From: Paraburkholderia bannensis | GTDB lineage: Bacteria > Pseudomonadota > Gammaproteobacteria > Burkholderiales > Burkholderiaceae | Assembly: GCF_014200455.1 (NCBI RefSeq) | Contig: NZ_JACHBW010000001.1 | Span: forward strand, 62,001-126,000 | Direction of reading: 5' to 3' | Length of the DNA: 64,000 nucleotides | Part shown: positions 29,623 to 38,321 of the stretch, one piece after another | How positions within the stretch are numbered: the first letter of the stretch is position 1 | Layout of the letters: each line of letters opens with the position of its first letter | Notes under the pieces: generated by a model | Seen by the model: the letters and a program-made list of their open reading frames with translations, nothing else | What the model was told of the DNA's origin: nothing | Databases searched by the model: none | Program-made: the position numbers and the translations under genes

Positions 29623-29779
29623 AACGCTCTCGCTAAATATTCCTGTGTCTTTTACGTCTGGCGGCTGGCCGTCCTGCCTTGCCTGCCGCCCCGGTGCGCG
29701 CGTGGGCCGCGTGTGTTGCCTGCGGCTCGCTGCGCACCCTGCTCTACTCGTTCTTGCTGGCGTGGGCGCGGATTGGCGC

Positions 29780-30916
29780 TTAAGCCTTCGCCTTGTCCAT
29801 CAGCGCCGTGAAGCGATCGAACAGATAGCCGATGTCCTGCGGGCCAGGCGACGCTTCCGGGTGACCCTGGAAGCAGAATGCCGGCTTGTCGGTCAGCTCG
29901 AAACCTTGCAGCGTGCCGTCGAACAGCGACACGTGCGTGACGCGCGCGTTCGCGGGCAGCGTGGCGGCGTCCACTGCGAAGCCGTGGTTCTGCGAGGTGA
30001 TGACCACGCGGCCATCGGTCAGATCCTTGACCGGGTGGTTCGCGCCGTGGTGACCCGTCTTCATCTTCAGCGTCTTCGCGCCAACGGCGAGGCCCATGAT
30101 CTGGTGACCGAGGCAAATGCCGAAGGTGGGGATGCCGCGCTCGATGAAGGCCTGGGCCGCCTTGATGGCGTAGTCGCACGGTTCCGGATCGCCGGGGCCG
30201 TTCGAGAGGAACACGCCGTCCGGGTTCAGCGCGAGCGCGTCTTCAGCAGTCGATTGCGCCGGCAGCACCGTGACGTCGCAGCCGCGCTCGGCCAGCATGC
30301 GCAAGATGTTCTGCTTCACGCCGTAGTCGAAAGCAACGACCTTGTACTTCGGCTCCGATTGCGTGCGGTAGCCTTCGCCCAGACGCCATTCCGTGGTGTT
30401 CCAGGTGTACGACTTGTCGGTCGAGACAACCTTGGCGAGATCCATGCCCGCGAGGCCCGGGAACGAGCGTGCGAGTTCGATAGCACGGGCTTCGTCGTCG
30501 GAACCGGCGAGGATTGCGCCGTTTTGCGCACCCTTGTCGCGCAGGATCCGCGTGAGCTTGCGCGTATCGATGCCGGCGATGGCGACCACGCCTTCGTCCT
30601 GCAGATACTGGCCAAGCGTGCGCTCCATGCGGAAGTTCGAGGCAAGTACAGGCAGGTCACGGATGATCAGACCGGCGGCATGGACTTTCGTGGCTTCGAC
30701 GTCTTCGGCATTGACGCCGACGTTACCGATATGCGGATACGTGAGGGTGACGATCTGGCGGGAGTAGCTCGGGTCGGTCAGGATTTCCTGATAACCGGTG
30801 ATGGCCGTATTGAACACGACTTCACCGATCGTATGACCCGGGGCGCCGATCGAGTAACCACGAAAGACCGTGCCGTCGGCGAGCGCGAGCAGAGCGGGAG
30901 AGAAAGACGGCAACAC
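29780..30916 (-). CDS. carA: Carbamoyl-phosphate synthase small subunit
   Basis: A 378-residue glutaminase subunit feeding ammonia to CarB. The class I amidotransferase nucleophile is Cys near residue 268 in [13 protein letters not shown]; the His/Glu pair is in [11 protein letters not shown]. The start is a GTG at 30916 with AAGGAGT about 7 nt upstream, giving [21 protein letters not shown]. It is preceded by a leader of about 300 nt from the predicted promoter at 31222-31251. Confidence 0.97.
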   Translation of the reverse strand: MLPSFSPALLALADGTVFRGYSIGAPGHTIGEVVFNTAITGYQEILTDPSYSRQIVTLTYPHIGNVGVNAEDVEATKVHAAGLIIRDLPVLASNFRMERTLGQYLQDEGVVAIAGIDTRKLTRILRDKGAQNGAILAGSDDEARAIELARSFPGLAGMDLAKVVSTDKSYTWNTTEWRLGEGYRTQSEPKYKVVAFDYGVKQNILRMLAERGCDVTVLPAQSTAEDALALNPDGVFLSNGPGDPEPCDYAIKAAQAFIERGIPTFGICLGHQIMGLAVGAKTLKMKTGHHGANHPVKDLTDGRVVITSQNHGFAVDAATLPANARVTHVSLFDGTLQGFELTDKPAFCFQGHPEASPGPQDIGYLFDRFTALMDKAKA

Positions 30917-31221
30917 GGGAGACTCCTTGGGGGAGCACCCTGTGCCGACCTGTTGTCCGACGTTGCGATCTTGCGACCTGGGCGCGGCTGCGGCGTCGGC
31001 ATCTTCATCGGCATGATGGGATGCGCGCGCGGCTCGCGCCTTGCGCGGCTATTCCGTGTCGTGGGGCTCGCGGTGGACTGCGTCAGGCGCCTGCCAGAAT
31101 GAAGCGTTTGTGACGCTCGATCGGGCGGCAGCCAGCCTTGAACAAGAAAGCGCGGGCGGCGGATGAACGGATGGGGGAAGGTAGGCGCTAGGGTGCGGGT
31201 TGATAAGCTCAAACCTTGAAA

Positions 31222-31251
31222 TTATAGCGTGAAAACACCTATACCGCCAAA
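31222..31251 (-). promoter_or_regulatory. Sigma-70 promoter for carAB
   Basis: On the minus strand TTGGCG (31251-31246), an 18-bp spacer and a perfect TATAAT (31227-31222). Initiation would fall near 31215, leaving about a 300-nt untranslated leader before the carA GTG. Confidence 0.65.
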
Positions 31252-31436
31252 TTTCGAGATGACAACCGAGTGAAATATGGCGGCAACGGGCAGACCGGCG
31301 ACGGGCAGACAAACCACCGTCGACGCGACCTTCATCACTATAGACGCCCTTCACCCATGCCGTAGCGCGGCAATTTGGGGACAGCCAGCACCGTCTCGCA
31401 GCCCGCTCTTCGTCTGCCCGCTTCGCGCGCACAAAT

Positions 31437-31470
31437 GAAAACGCCGTCACCCGGCGGGATGACGGCGTGG
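31437..31470 (-). terminator. Terminator downstream of mltD
   Basis: ACGCCGTCA (31441-31449) pairs with TGACGGCGT (31460-31468); the minus strand continues with TTTTCATTT. A second hairpin, CCATGCGTTGC with GCAACGCATGG (31502-31528), lies between it and the mltD stop. Confidence 0.7.
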
Positions 31471-31548
31471 AAATAGCCTGAGTGATCGGAGCGAAACTAC
31501 CCCATGCGTTGCCCCCGCAACGCATGGCTGAGCACCCTCAGCCAGCCG

Positions 31549-33204
31549 CTATTTGGACGACTTGTGCTTCTGCGTGTGGGTTTCGGCCTTCGGGCGGCTT
31601 GCCGCACCCTTCGACGCCTTGCTGGGCGCTGCGCTGGAGGACTTTTCCTTGACCGGCTCGGATACCTTGACGACTTCCGCGCGCGCGCGACCGTGTTTCT
31701 TATCATAACGCGACTTCGAACCCGACTCCGCGACGCGCGTACCGATGCGCTCCACGCCGCCGCCCGAGACATTGGCTGCCAGACGCTCCGGCCCCGGCTC
31801 GCTCGGCATCGCCTTGCCCACCGGCACGTGCAGCACGAGCACCTGGCCCGGCGCCACGGCGTCGCGGCGCGTCTTGTTCCAGGCCTTGAGCTGGCCGACC
31901 GAGACGCCATAGCGACTGGCGATCACATCCATCGACTGCTTGCGGCGCACGCGGATCAGCATCTTGCGCGTGTCGGGCACGTCCGGTTCCATCGCGAGCA
32001 CGGCGCTTTCGGCTACGTCTGCGCTGATATCTTCGTCGTCGGCATCGTCGGTGCGCGGCACCACGAGCGTCGAGCCCGGCTTCAGGCGCATGCCCGCCGG
32101 AATCTTGTTGACCGACATCAGCGTGTCAGCGTCCACGCCGATTTTCTGCGCGATCGCCGCGGGCGTGGCGCGCGCGTCGGTGGTGTACACCGTCCACGAC
32201 GACAGGTTGCCCGAATATGACTTCAGGTTGCGCTCGAAGGCGCTGGCGTTGTCGAACGGCAGCAGGATCTGCGGATCGGTCGCGCCCAGAATCACGGGCT
32301 TCTTGAACGACGGATTGAGCGTGCGGAACTCGTCGGGCGTCATGTTCGCCAGCTTGGCGGCCACGTCCACGTCGATGTCGTGCGAGGTGGTGACGGTGAC
32401 GAAATATGGGTGGTTCGGGATGCTGGGCAGCGTGAGACCGAACTGCTGCGGGTTCATCACGATGTTCTTGACCGCCTGGAGCTTCGGCACGTAATTGCGC
32501 GTCTCGTTGGGCATGCGCAGGCTCTGGTAGTCGGTCGGCAGACCGGCCGCCTGGTTGCGCGCGATGGCGCGCTGCACGTTACCCTCGCCCCAGTTGTAAG
32601 CGGCCAGCGCCAGATACCAGTCGCCGAACATGTCGTGCAGGCGCGAGAGGTAATCGAGCGCGGCGCTGGTGGAGGCCAGCACGTCGCGGCGCTCGTCCTG
32701 CCACATGTTCTGCTTGAGGTTGTAGGTCTTGCCGGTGCCCGGCACGAACTGCCACATGCCGGCGGCCTTCGCCACCGACAGCGCCTGCGGGTTATACGCC
32801 GATTCGATGAACGGCAGCAGCGCCAGCTCGGTCGGCATATGGCGCGCTTCGAGCTCTTCGACGATGTGGTACAGATATTTTTGCGAACGCTCGGTCATGC
32901 GCGCGACGTAGTCGGGACGCTGCGCGTACCACTGCGCATTCATATCGACGAGATCGCTTTGCAGATCGGGCATCTGGAAGCCGCGGCGAATGCGGCCCCA
33001 CAGGTCGGCATCCGCGCTCGTGAGCTGATCGACCGAACCTTGATCGACGTTAATTGTTTCTTTCGCGGCGGAGGTCTTGCGGATGGCGTCGGCGCGGGCC
33101 TGCGGATCGGCGGGAGAAAGGGAACTGGCTGAATTCGCGTTCGGTCCCCCGCTCGCACAGGCGGCGAGCATCAGGACCAGCAGCGCGCTTAGGATAAATC
33201 GCAT
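31549..33204 (-). CDS. mltD: Membrane-bound lytic murein transglycosylase D with LysM repeats
   Basis: A 551-residue lipoprotein that cleaves peptidoglycan glycan strands. The signal peptide ends in the lipobox LMLAAC (Cys16). The transglycosylase domain has the catalytic Glu near residue 134 in LLPFIESAYNPQA and AAGMWQFVPGTGKTYNL. Two LysM peptidoglycan-binding repeats follow (about residues 350-400 and 430-475). The C-terminus is a basic Lys/Ser/Ala tail. The ATG at 33204 is supported by the promoter at 33240-33268, which places the upstream in-frame ATG at 33255 outside the transcript. Confidence 0.93.
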   Translation of the reverse strand: MRFILSALLVLMLAACASGGPNANSASSLSPADPQARADAIRKTSAAKETINVDQGSVDQLTSADADLWGRIRRGFQMPDLQSDLVDMNAQWYAQRPDYVARMTERSQKYLYHIVEELEARHMPTELALLPFIESAYNPQALSVAKAAGMWQFVPGTGKTYNLKQNMWQDERRDVLASTSAALDYLSRLHDMFGDWYLALAAYNWGEGNVQRAIARNQAAGLPTDYQSLRMPNETRNYVPKLQAVKNIVMNPQQFGLTLPSIPNHPYFVTVTTSHDIDVDVAAKLANMTPDEFRTLNPSFKKPVILGATDPQILLPFDNASAFERNLKSYSGNLSSWTVYTTDARATPAAIAQKIGVDADTLMSVNKIPAGMRLKPGSTLVVPRTDDADDEDISADVAESAVLAMEPDVPDTRKMLIRVRRKQSMDVIASRYGVSVGQLKAWNKTRRDAVAPGQVLVLHVPVGKAMPSEPGPERLAANVSGGGVERIGTRVAESGSKSRYDKKHGRARAEVVKVSEPVKEKSSSAAPSKASKGAASRPKAETHTQKHKSSK

Positions 33205-33239
33205 GAACGTCAACTTGCAATGGCTGGAATTTGCAGCCG

Positions 33240-33268
33240 ATAGTACGTAACGCACACGTTTCCGTCAA
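33240..33268 (-). promoter_or_regulatory. Sigma-70 promoter for mltD
   Basis: Minus-strand TTGACG (33268-33263), a 17-bp spacer, then TACTAT (33245-33240). Initiation near 33233 gives a 5' leader of about 30 nt. Confidence 0.65.
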
Positions 33269-33357
33269 TCGGATTAATTGGGAAAAAACCATGAAAATCC
33301 GCAGCTTGGACGACGTTCCATACGTTTGGGTTGAGCATACCCACGTGCTTTTACGGG

Positions 33358-34209
33358 TTAGCGGAAGCGGTTTTTCCACTCGCGCATCAGCGTGAAAGCG
33401 GTCAGCCGGTCCGACACCGTTTCATGGAGCGCTTCAGCGAGATTTGCCTGTACCGCGGGGTCGTCGGCGCGCAGGAACGGGTTCACCGCACGTTCGTGCG
33501 CGATCGTGGTCGGCAAGGTCGGCACGCCGCGTTCGCGCAGTCCGGCCGCTTTCTGGCTCCAGTCGCGCAGCGCGGCATTACCCGGATCGCAGGCCAGTGC
33601 GAAGCGGATATTCGAGAGCGTGTACTCGTGCGCGCAGTGCACCTGGGTCGCGCCCGGCAGCGCCGCGAGCGAGTCGAGCGACGCCAGCATCTGCGCGGGC
33701 GTGCCTTCGAACAGCCGCCCGCAGCCGCAGGCGAACAGCGTGTCGCCGCAGAACAGATGCGGCGTGCCGGCGGCACCGATACTCCCTGCGTCCTGAAAAT
33801 AAGCGATGTGGCCGCGCGTGTGACCCGGCACGTCCATCACCTTGAAATCGAGCGCGGGCGCGTCCAGATGCACCGCATCGCCGCCCTTGAGCCGCGTGAC
33901 GAAGGCGTCGGCCGCGCCGAGCGCCTCGCCGAGCGGGCCGTAGACCGGCACGCGTTCGTCCGAAAGGAGATCGGCGACTCCGCCAACATGGTCGTTGTGG
34001 TGATGGGTGAGTAAAATAGCGGCGAGCCGCCAGCCTCGCTTCGCCAGATATGCGCGAACCGGCGCGGCGTCGCCCGGATCGACGGCCACCGCATTGCGGC
34101 CGTCCGACACGACCCAGATGTAGTTATCTTCGAAAGCCGGAACCGGTACGTATTCGAGTGCGGCGGCCACTGCGGTGGCGTGGCTGGCCTGCTCAAGCGG
34201 ACTATTCAT
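33358..34209 (-). CDS. gloB: Hydroxyacylglutathione hydrolase (glyoxalase II)
   Basis: A 283-residue metallo-beta-lactamase-fold enzyme hydrolysing S-lactoylglutathione to lactate in methylglyoxal detoxification. The metal-binding motif THHHNDH is at residues 68-74. Further ligands are His in VPGHTRGHIAY, Asp in LFCGDTLFACGCGRLFEG and His in VHCAHEYT. The C-terminal HxCx substrate region ends MREWKNRFR. The first 17 residues are a variable extension. It is divergent from the methyltransferase gene, with only 20 bp between the two ATGs. Confidence 0.95.
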   Translation of the reverse strand: MNSPLEQASHATAVAAALEYVPVPAFEDNYIWVVSDGRNAVAVDPGDAAPVRAYLAKRGWRLAAILLTHHHNDHVGGVADLLSDERVPVYGPLGEALGAADAFVTRLKGGDAVHLDAPALDFKVMDVPGHTRGHIAYFQDAGSIGAAGTPHLFCGDTLFACGCGRLFEGTPAQMLASLDSLAALPGATQVHCAHEYTLSNIRFALACDPGNAALRDWSQKAAGLRERGVPTLPTTIAHERAVNPFLRADDPAVQANLAEALHETVSDRLTAFTLMREWKNRFR

Positions 34210-34229
34210 GGGGCGACGTATTCTTCGAC

Positions 34230-35051
34230 ATGTCTGACCGATTGATTATAGACTGGCCCGCCTGGTCCGCTTCGCCGGCTGGAAGGTATGTGCTCGGCTG
34301 GGAGCAGGAGCAGCTCGACCGCATGGTGTCGAACGTATTCGGCTACCATGCGCTGCAGCTCGGCCTGCCGCAGCTCGACGCGCTGCGCGAAAACCGCATG
34401 ACGTATCGCGGTCTGGTGCTCGATGCCGCCAGTGCGGCCAGTGCGCCTTTCACCGTGCCCAGCGCCGAACCACCCCGCGCGCCGGCCTTGCATACGCCGG
34501 ATGGCCGAAGCGCGCTCTGGTGCGACTATCTCGATCTGCCATTCGAAGCGCAGAGCGTCGATCTGATCGTGATGCCGCACACGCTTGAATTCACCAGCGA
34601 CCCGCATCGTCTGTTGCGCGAAGCCGAGCGCGTGCTGATGCCCGAAGGCCAGCTCGTGATCGTCGGCTTCAATTCGCTGTCGCTGTGGGGCGCGCGGCAA
34701 TCGGCGGGCAAGCTCACGGGGCATCCGTTCCTGCCCGCGCGCCAGGATCTGATCGCGTTCACGCGACTGAAGGACTGGATCAAGCTGCTTGGCTTCGAGC
34801 TCGAACGCGGCCGTTTTGGCTGCTACCGCCCGCCACTTTCCACCGACAAGTGGCTGGGCCGTTATGAATTCATGGAGGCCGCCGGCGACCGCTGGTGGGC
34901 GATCTTCGGCGCGGTCTATATGGTGACGGCGATCAAGCGCGTGCGCGGCATGCGCCTCGTCGGGCCGCTGAAGGTCAAGAAACCCGTGCTGGCGCCAAGC
35001 CTGAAGGCCGCCGCCACCACGCCCTCCCCTACACGCAACAAGGACTCATGA
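34230..35051 (+). CDS. Class I SAM-dependent methyltransferase
   Basis: A 273-residue methyltransferase of the methyltransferase-11 kind. The post-SAM motifs are [19 protein letters not shown] and [18 protein letters not shown]; the motif I glycines are not well conserved, so SAM binding is inferred from the rest. Family members commonly lie between gloB and rnhA in betaproteobacteria; the substrate is unknown. The ATG at 34230 ([12 protein letters not shown]) is chosen; upstream in-frame sequence overlaps gloB. Its stop overlaps the rnhA start by 4 bp (ATGA), so the two are translationally coupled. Confidence 0.85.
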   Translation: MSDRLIIDWPAWSASPAGRYVLGWEQEQLDRMVSNVFGYHALQLGLPQLDALRENRMTYRGLVLDAASAASAPFTVPSAEPPRAPALHTPDGRSALWCDYLDLPFEAQSVDLIVMPHTLEFTSDPHRLLREAERVLMPEGQLVIVGFNSLSLWGARQSAGKLTGHPFLPARQDLIAFTRLKDWIKLLGFELERGRFGCYRPPLSTDKWLGRYEFMEAAGDRWWAIFGAVYMVTAIKRVRGMRLVGPLKVKKPVLAPSLKAAATTPSPTRNKDS

Positions 35052-35497
35052 GCACACCCGATTTCGTCGAAATCTTCTCCGACGGCGCCTGCAAGGGCAA
35101 CCCCGGTCCGGGCGGCTGGGGCGCGTTGCTGCGCTTTGGCACGCAGGAAAAAGAACTGTTCGGCGGCGAGCAAGGCACGACCAATAACCGCATGGAACTG
35201 ATGGGCGTGATAGCCGCGCTCGAAGCGCTCAAGCGCCCGTGCAAGGTGATTGTGCACACCGACTCGCAATACGTGCAGAAAGGCATCAGCGAGTGGATTC
35301 ACGGCTGGAAGAAGAAGAACTGGATGACGGCCGCGAAAACGCCCGTCAAGAACGACGATCTGTGGAAGCGTCTGGACGCGCTGGTCGCGCAGCATCAGGT
35401 GGAATGGCGCTGGGTCAAGGGCCATGCCGGCCACCCGGAGAACGAACGCGCCGACGCGCTCGCCAACCGCGGCGTCGCCACGCTCAACGAACGCTGA
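35048..35497 (+). CDS. rnhA: Ribonuclease HI
   Basis: A 149-residue RNase HI that cuts RNA in RNA-DNA hybrids. All four catalytic acids are visible: Asp12 ([15 protein letters not shown]), Glu50 (NNRMEL), Asp72 (HTDSQYV) and Asp136 (NERADALAN), with His in [11 protein letters not shown]. The basic protrusion [11 protein letters not shown] is present. It overlaps the methyltransferase gene and is followed 73 bp later by dnaQ, an arrangement also found in E. coli-like genomes. Confidence 0.97.
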   Translation: MSTPDFVEIFSDGACKGNPGPGGWGALLRFGTQEKELFGGEQGTTNNRMELMGVIAALEALKRPCKVIVHTDSQYVQKGISEWIHGWKKKNWMTAAKTPVKNDDLWKRLDALVAQHQVEWRWVKGHAGHPENERADALANRGVATLNER

Positions 35498-35570
35498 GCC
35501 GCACGCATCGTCCGCGCCTCTTCACGAATCACGCTTGATAGCATCACGCCCGAAACATCCGATACACGCC

Positions 35571-36317
35571 ATGCGCCAGATCATCCTCGACACCGAAACC
35601 ACCGGCCTGAATCCCCGCACGGGCGACCGCATCATTGAAATCGGCTGCGTCGAATTGCTCAACCGCCGCTTGACCGGCAACAATCTGCACTTCTACGTGA
35701 ACCCGGAACGCGACAGCGATCCGGGCGCGCTCGCGGTCCACGGCCTGACCACCGAGTTCCTTTCGGACAAACCCAAGTTCGCCGAGGTCGCCGACGAGAT
35801 CCTCGACTTCATCGCCGGCGCGGATCTCATCATCCACAATGCACCGTTCGATATCGGCTTTCTCGACGCCGAACTCGCGCTGCTCGGCAAGCCTGGCCTG
35901 CTCAAGCATTGCGGCGAAGTGATCGACACGCTGGTGCAGGCCAAGCAGATGTTCCCCGGCAAGCGCAATTCGCTCGACGCGCTGTGCGACCGCTTTGGCA
36001 TCAGCAATGCGCACCGTACGCTGCACGGCGCACTGCTCGACTCGGAACTGCTCGCCGAGGTCTACCTGGCGATGACGCGCGGTCAGGAAAGTCTCGTGAT
36101 CGATATGTCGAGCACCACCGACACCGCAGGCGACGTTGCCACGCCGCGCGTGAAGTTCGATACACTTGCGCTCCCCGTGATCGCCGCGAGCGCGGACGAG
36201 CTAAGCGCACACGAGGCGCTGCTCGATGGACTCGATAAGGCGGTCAAGGGCACCTCGGTCTGGCGCACCCAACCGGCGCCCGCAGAAGAAATTGCAGCGA
36301 CTACGCAAAATACTTAA
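35571..36317 (+). CDS. dnaQ: DNA polymerase III epsilon subunit (proofreading exonuclease)
   Basis: A 248-residue DEDDh exonuclease, the proofreader of the replicative polymerase. Exo I is ILDTETTGL (Asp7, Glu9), Exo II is LIIHNAPFDIGFLD, and Exo III has HRTLHGALLDSELLAEVY. The C-terminal about 60 residues form the tether to the alpha subunit. The ATG at 35571 (MRQIILDTETTG) is the family start; 49 upstream in-frame residues overlap rnhA and are spurious. Confidence 0.97.
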   Translation: MRQIILDTETTGLNPRTGDRIIEIGCVELLNRRLTGNNLHFYVNPERDSDPGALAVHGLTTEFLSDKPKFAEVADEILDFIAGADLIIHNAPFDIGFLDAELALLGKPGLLKHCGEVIDTLVQAKQMFPGKRNSLDALCDRFGISNAHRTLHGALLDSELLAEVYLAMTRGQESLVIDMSSTTDTAGDVATPRVKFDTLALPVIAASADELSAHEALLDGLDKAVKGTSVWRTQPAPAEEIAATTQNT

Positions 36318-36325
36318 AAAAGGGC

Positions 36326-36354
36326 TTTACAAGATTGAAAATGCCCGGCATAAT
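36326..36354 (+). promoter_or_regulatory. Sigma-70 promoter for tRNA-Val
   Basis: TTTACA (36326-36331), 17-bp spacer, CATAAT (36349-36354). Initiation would be near 36361, six bases before the tRNA and 44 bp after the dnaQ stop. Confidence 0.8.
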
Positions 36355-36366
36355 TTCAATCTCTTC

Positions 36367-36441
36367 GGGTGGTTAGCTCAGCGGTAGAGCACTGCCTTCA
36401 CACGGCAGGGGTCACTGGTTCGATCCCAGTACTACCCACCA
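36367..36441 (+). tRNA. tRNA-Val(CAC)
   Basis: 75 nt with encoded CCA. Acceptor GGGTGGT pairs with ACTACCC (one G:T). Anticodon loop TTCACAC lies between CTGCC and GGCAG, giving CAC. T-arm GGTTCGATCCC. Confidence 0.97.
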
Positions 36442-36476
36442 GGATTCTGGTGTTGGTAAAGACAAGCACCGAAGAT

Positions 36477-36511
36477 AAAAAGCCCCGTTGCGCAAGCAAC
36501 GGGGCTTTTTT
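36477..36511. terminator. Bidirectional terminator after tRNA-Val
   Basis: AAAAAGCCCCGTTGC pairs with GCAACGGGGCTTTTTT around a GCAA loop. It serves tRNA-Val (+) and the convergent DUF2214 gene (-). Confidence 0.92.
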
Positions 36512-36536
36512 CATTGCTGTGGCTGCCCCCTCTTTA

Positions 36537-36998
36537 CTACCCCACCGTCTCCACGCCAATCCCGCGCGCCATGCCCGTCGCCGCGAACACCATCACCACG
36601 ATCAGCACCGTCTGCCATAGGCCGATACGCGCGTACTTTGGCGCCGAAGTCAGATCCGGCACATCGCCGCGGCTCACCGCCGCGCGCCAGCGCATCAGCG
36701 CTCGCATCGGCGCGATCTCCAGCAACAGGATCAGCACGAGCGCGGCCATCTTCACGTGAAAAAGCGGCTCGTGCAGATAGTAGTCGGCGCCCTTCTCGAA
36801 CCCGCCGAACGCGCGCGCCGCGCCGGTCAGGATCAGCACGACCGCCGAGCCGCCCCAACCATTGTCGGCGCGGAAGATCATCGGCAGGTCTTCGGTGGAG
36901 GTGCAGCGGCGCAGCCCGCGCGTGCGCCTCAAGATCGAGGCGAGCGCGAAGCCGAAGGCCAGCAGATGAATGGCGGCAAGCAACCAGCGTATGAGCAT
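36537..36998 (-). CDS. DUF2214 membrane protein
   Basis: A 153-residue membrane protein with four hydrophobic segments (about residues 1-20, 52-68, 84-102, 130-150). Features such as MLIRWLLAAIHLLAFG, FRADNGWGGSAVVLILTGAARAFGGFEKG and HVKMAALVLILLLEI match the DUF2214 family, which has no known function. His18-type and His-Val-Lys residues in membrane segments could bind haem or metal, but that is only a guess. The ATG at 36998 is preferred; 11 upstream residues look non-coding. Confidence 0.75.
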   Translation of the reverse strand: MLIRWLLAAIHLLAFGFALASILRRTRGLRRCTSTEDLPMIFRADNGWGGSAVVLILTGAARAFGGFEKGADYYLHEPLFHVKMAALVLILLLEIAPMRALMRWRAAVSRGDVPDLTSAPKYARIGLWQTVLIVVMVFAATGMARGIGVETVG

Positions 36999-37120
36999 CG
37001 CGACTCCTTCGGTTGACGACGGGATCGGCAAGCATGCGCCAGGCGCAATGCAAACTCGTGAAGCGGTGCAGCCTGAAATCTGGATAGACCCGGTCGCTCA
37101 AGCCGACCGGATACAGCGCA

Positions 37121-38128
37121 CTACGCCTGGCTCAACGCGTTGTCGAGTGCACGGGCCGCCTCGCGGTCGCTCACGCTCGCAAGACGCACACGGAAGACGG
37201 TTTGACGGTTGTGGCCAGCCGCCGCCGGCGAATCCCACAGCAATTCGATTTTCGGACGGCGTTCGCGAGTCTGCGTGTGCGCTTGCGCACGTGCGGGCAC
37301 AACGGGGACGAGACTCGTGCCGGGAGCAGGCGATGCGATTGCTGCGGTCGCATCGGCAACCGCAGCGGTTGCGGTTGCGCTTTCGGTTTCGGGCGGCACG
37401 ACCGGCGCCGCGGCAACAGGATGATGCGCCACCGACTGACTCTGCGCGGCCTGCGGCCAGCGCACCGACAACTCGCGCGCATCGTATTGCCCGAGCTTGC
37501 GACTTTCCAGCCAGACGATGGTCGTGCGCGTAGCCGCCTCGATCGACACCGCGTATCGGCCAATCGCAAAGCGCCGCGCCGCAATATTGGTCCGCCAGAG
37601 CGCACGCGGGCGGCAGATCCACACGACCGCGGCATAGAGCGCGGGCGCCACCACCAGCCAGCCATTGGTCTGGGCGACCGCATGCACGGCGCTGCGCCAG
37701 CCGGCGAACCAGACGAACGCACCAATCGACCAGAGCGCGAACAGGCAGCCGAGCAGCCCGAAGAATCTCAGTGCCTGACGCAGCCATTGGGGCAGCGGAT
37801 GGAACGGCCGCTCGACGCGCGCCTTCGCGCCGGGGAGCACAATCAGCAGAAACAGAAAGACGATATTGAGGCACGCCACCGGCGACGAGGCCATCGCCTC
37901 AAGCGCGGTTACGAAGTGGCTCATCTCCCCCATCGAGTGCAGCCAGCGCGCGAGAATGATCAGCCCGATCGCGCGCAGCGCGAACAGCGTCCCGGCACCG
38001 GGAACGGTGGCGGCGCGCGTGGGTCGGGTTCTCGCCAAAACTTTCTCCTGTGTCGGGCCGAGTTGGGGCTTCAGCCCCCTGCTCGGGTCCCATGCAAAGC
38101 TGTCGCTGTGGTCTTGCGCTGATTTCAT
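37121..38128 (-). CDS. Membrane protein of unknown function
   Basis: A 335-residue protein I do not recognise. Residues 1-45 are hydrophilic and basic. Four hydrophobic stretches follow (about 46-64, 84-101, 118-142 and 152-172). Then comes a soluble half: a segment with RYAVSIEAATRTTIVWLESRKLGQYDARELSV, an Ala/Pro/Thr-rich linker (about residues 235-285), and a compact C-terminal segment (KIELLWDSPAAAGHN, TVFRVRLASVSDREAARAL). It lies between DUF2214 and a glycosyltransferase on the same strand, without overlap. Codon bias looks genuine. A role at the envelope is likely; nothing more can be said. Confidence 0.65.
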   Translation of the reverse strand: MKSAQDHSDSFAWDPSRGLKPQLGPTQEKVLARTRPTRAATVPGAGTLFALRAIGLIILARWLHSMGEMSHFVTALEAMASSPVACLNIVFLFLLIVLPGAKARVERPFHPLPQWLRQALRFFGLLGCLFALWSIGAFVWFAGWRSAVHAVAQTNGWLVVAPALYAAVVWICRPRALWRTNIAARRFAIGRYAVSIEAATRTTIVWLESRKLGQYDARELSVRWPQAAQSQSVAHHPVAAAPVVPPETESATATAAVADATAAIASPAPGTSLVPVVPARAQAHTQTRERRPKIELLWDSPAAAGHNRQTVFRVRLASVSDREAARALDNALSQA

Positions 38129-38246
38129 GAGCTAGCCGCGAAATGCGCGGAACGGCCATTATAGGGACATTGCCCGCGCTCCTCATGCTTGCGGGCGCAG
38201 ACGACACGCCGCGCAGTGAACCCGTTCTGAGGTAGCGCAGATACGA

Positions 38247-38278
38247 CAACGCCCCGGTGCGCGGGCACGGGGGCGTTG
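38247..38278 (-). terminator. Terminator-like hairpin after the GT4 gene
   Basis: CAACGCCCC (38247-38255) pairs with GGGGCGTTG (38270-38278); the minus strand continues with TCGTATCTG. It lies 44 bp past the glycosyltransferase stop. Confidence 0.55.
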
Positions 38279-38321
38279 GTGTGACGCTGGACGCGCTCAG
38301 GCGCGCCCAGGAACATGCGAC

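Larger units (their letters stand above)
30917..31548. other. carA leader and carA-mltD intergenic region
   Basis: This 632-bp gap has no convincing gene. It holds the predicted carA promoter (31222-31251), a leader of about 300 nt, and two hairpins downstream of mltD. An open frame at 31049-31525 lacks recognisable similarity and normal composition. Confidence 0.6.

Noticed and set aside
26593..29811. A 1072-codon open frame opposite carB, and similar long antisense frames opposite dnaE2-imuB, the FAD oxidoreductase, ppk, rnc-era and lepA
   Set aside because: They mirror strongly biased high-GC codons of real genes, have Arg/Ala/His-rich composition and no recognisable domains.
31049..31525. 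A 158-codon open frame between carA and mltD
   Set aside because: Composition is unlike neighbouring genes, no domain is recognised, and it covers the predicted carA promoter and an mltD terminator.
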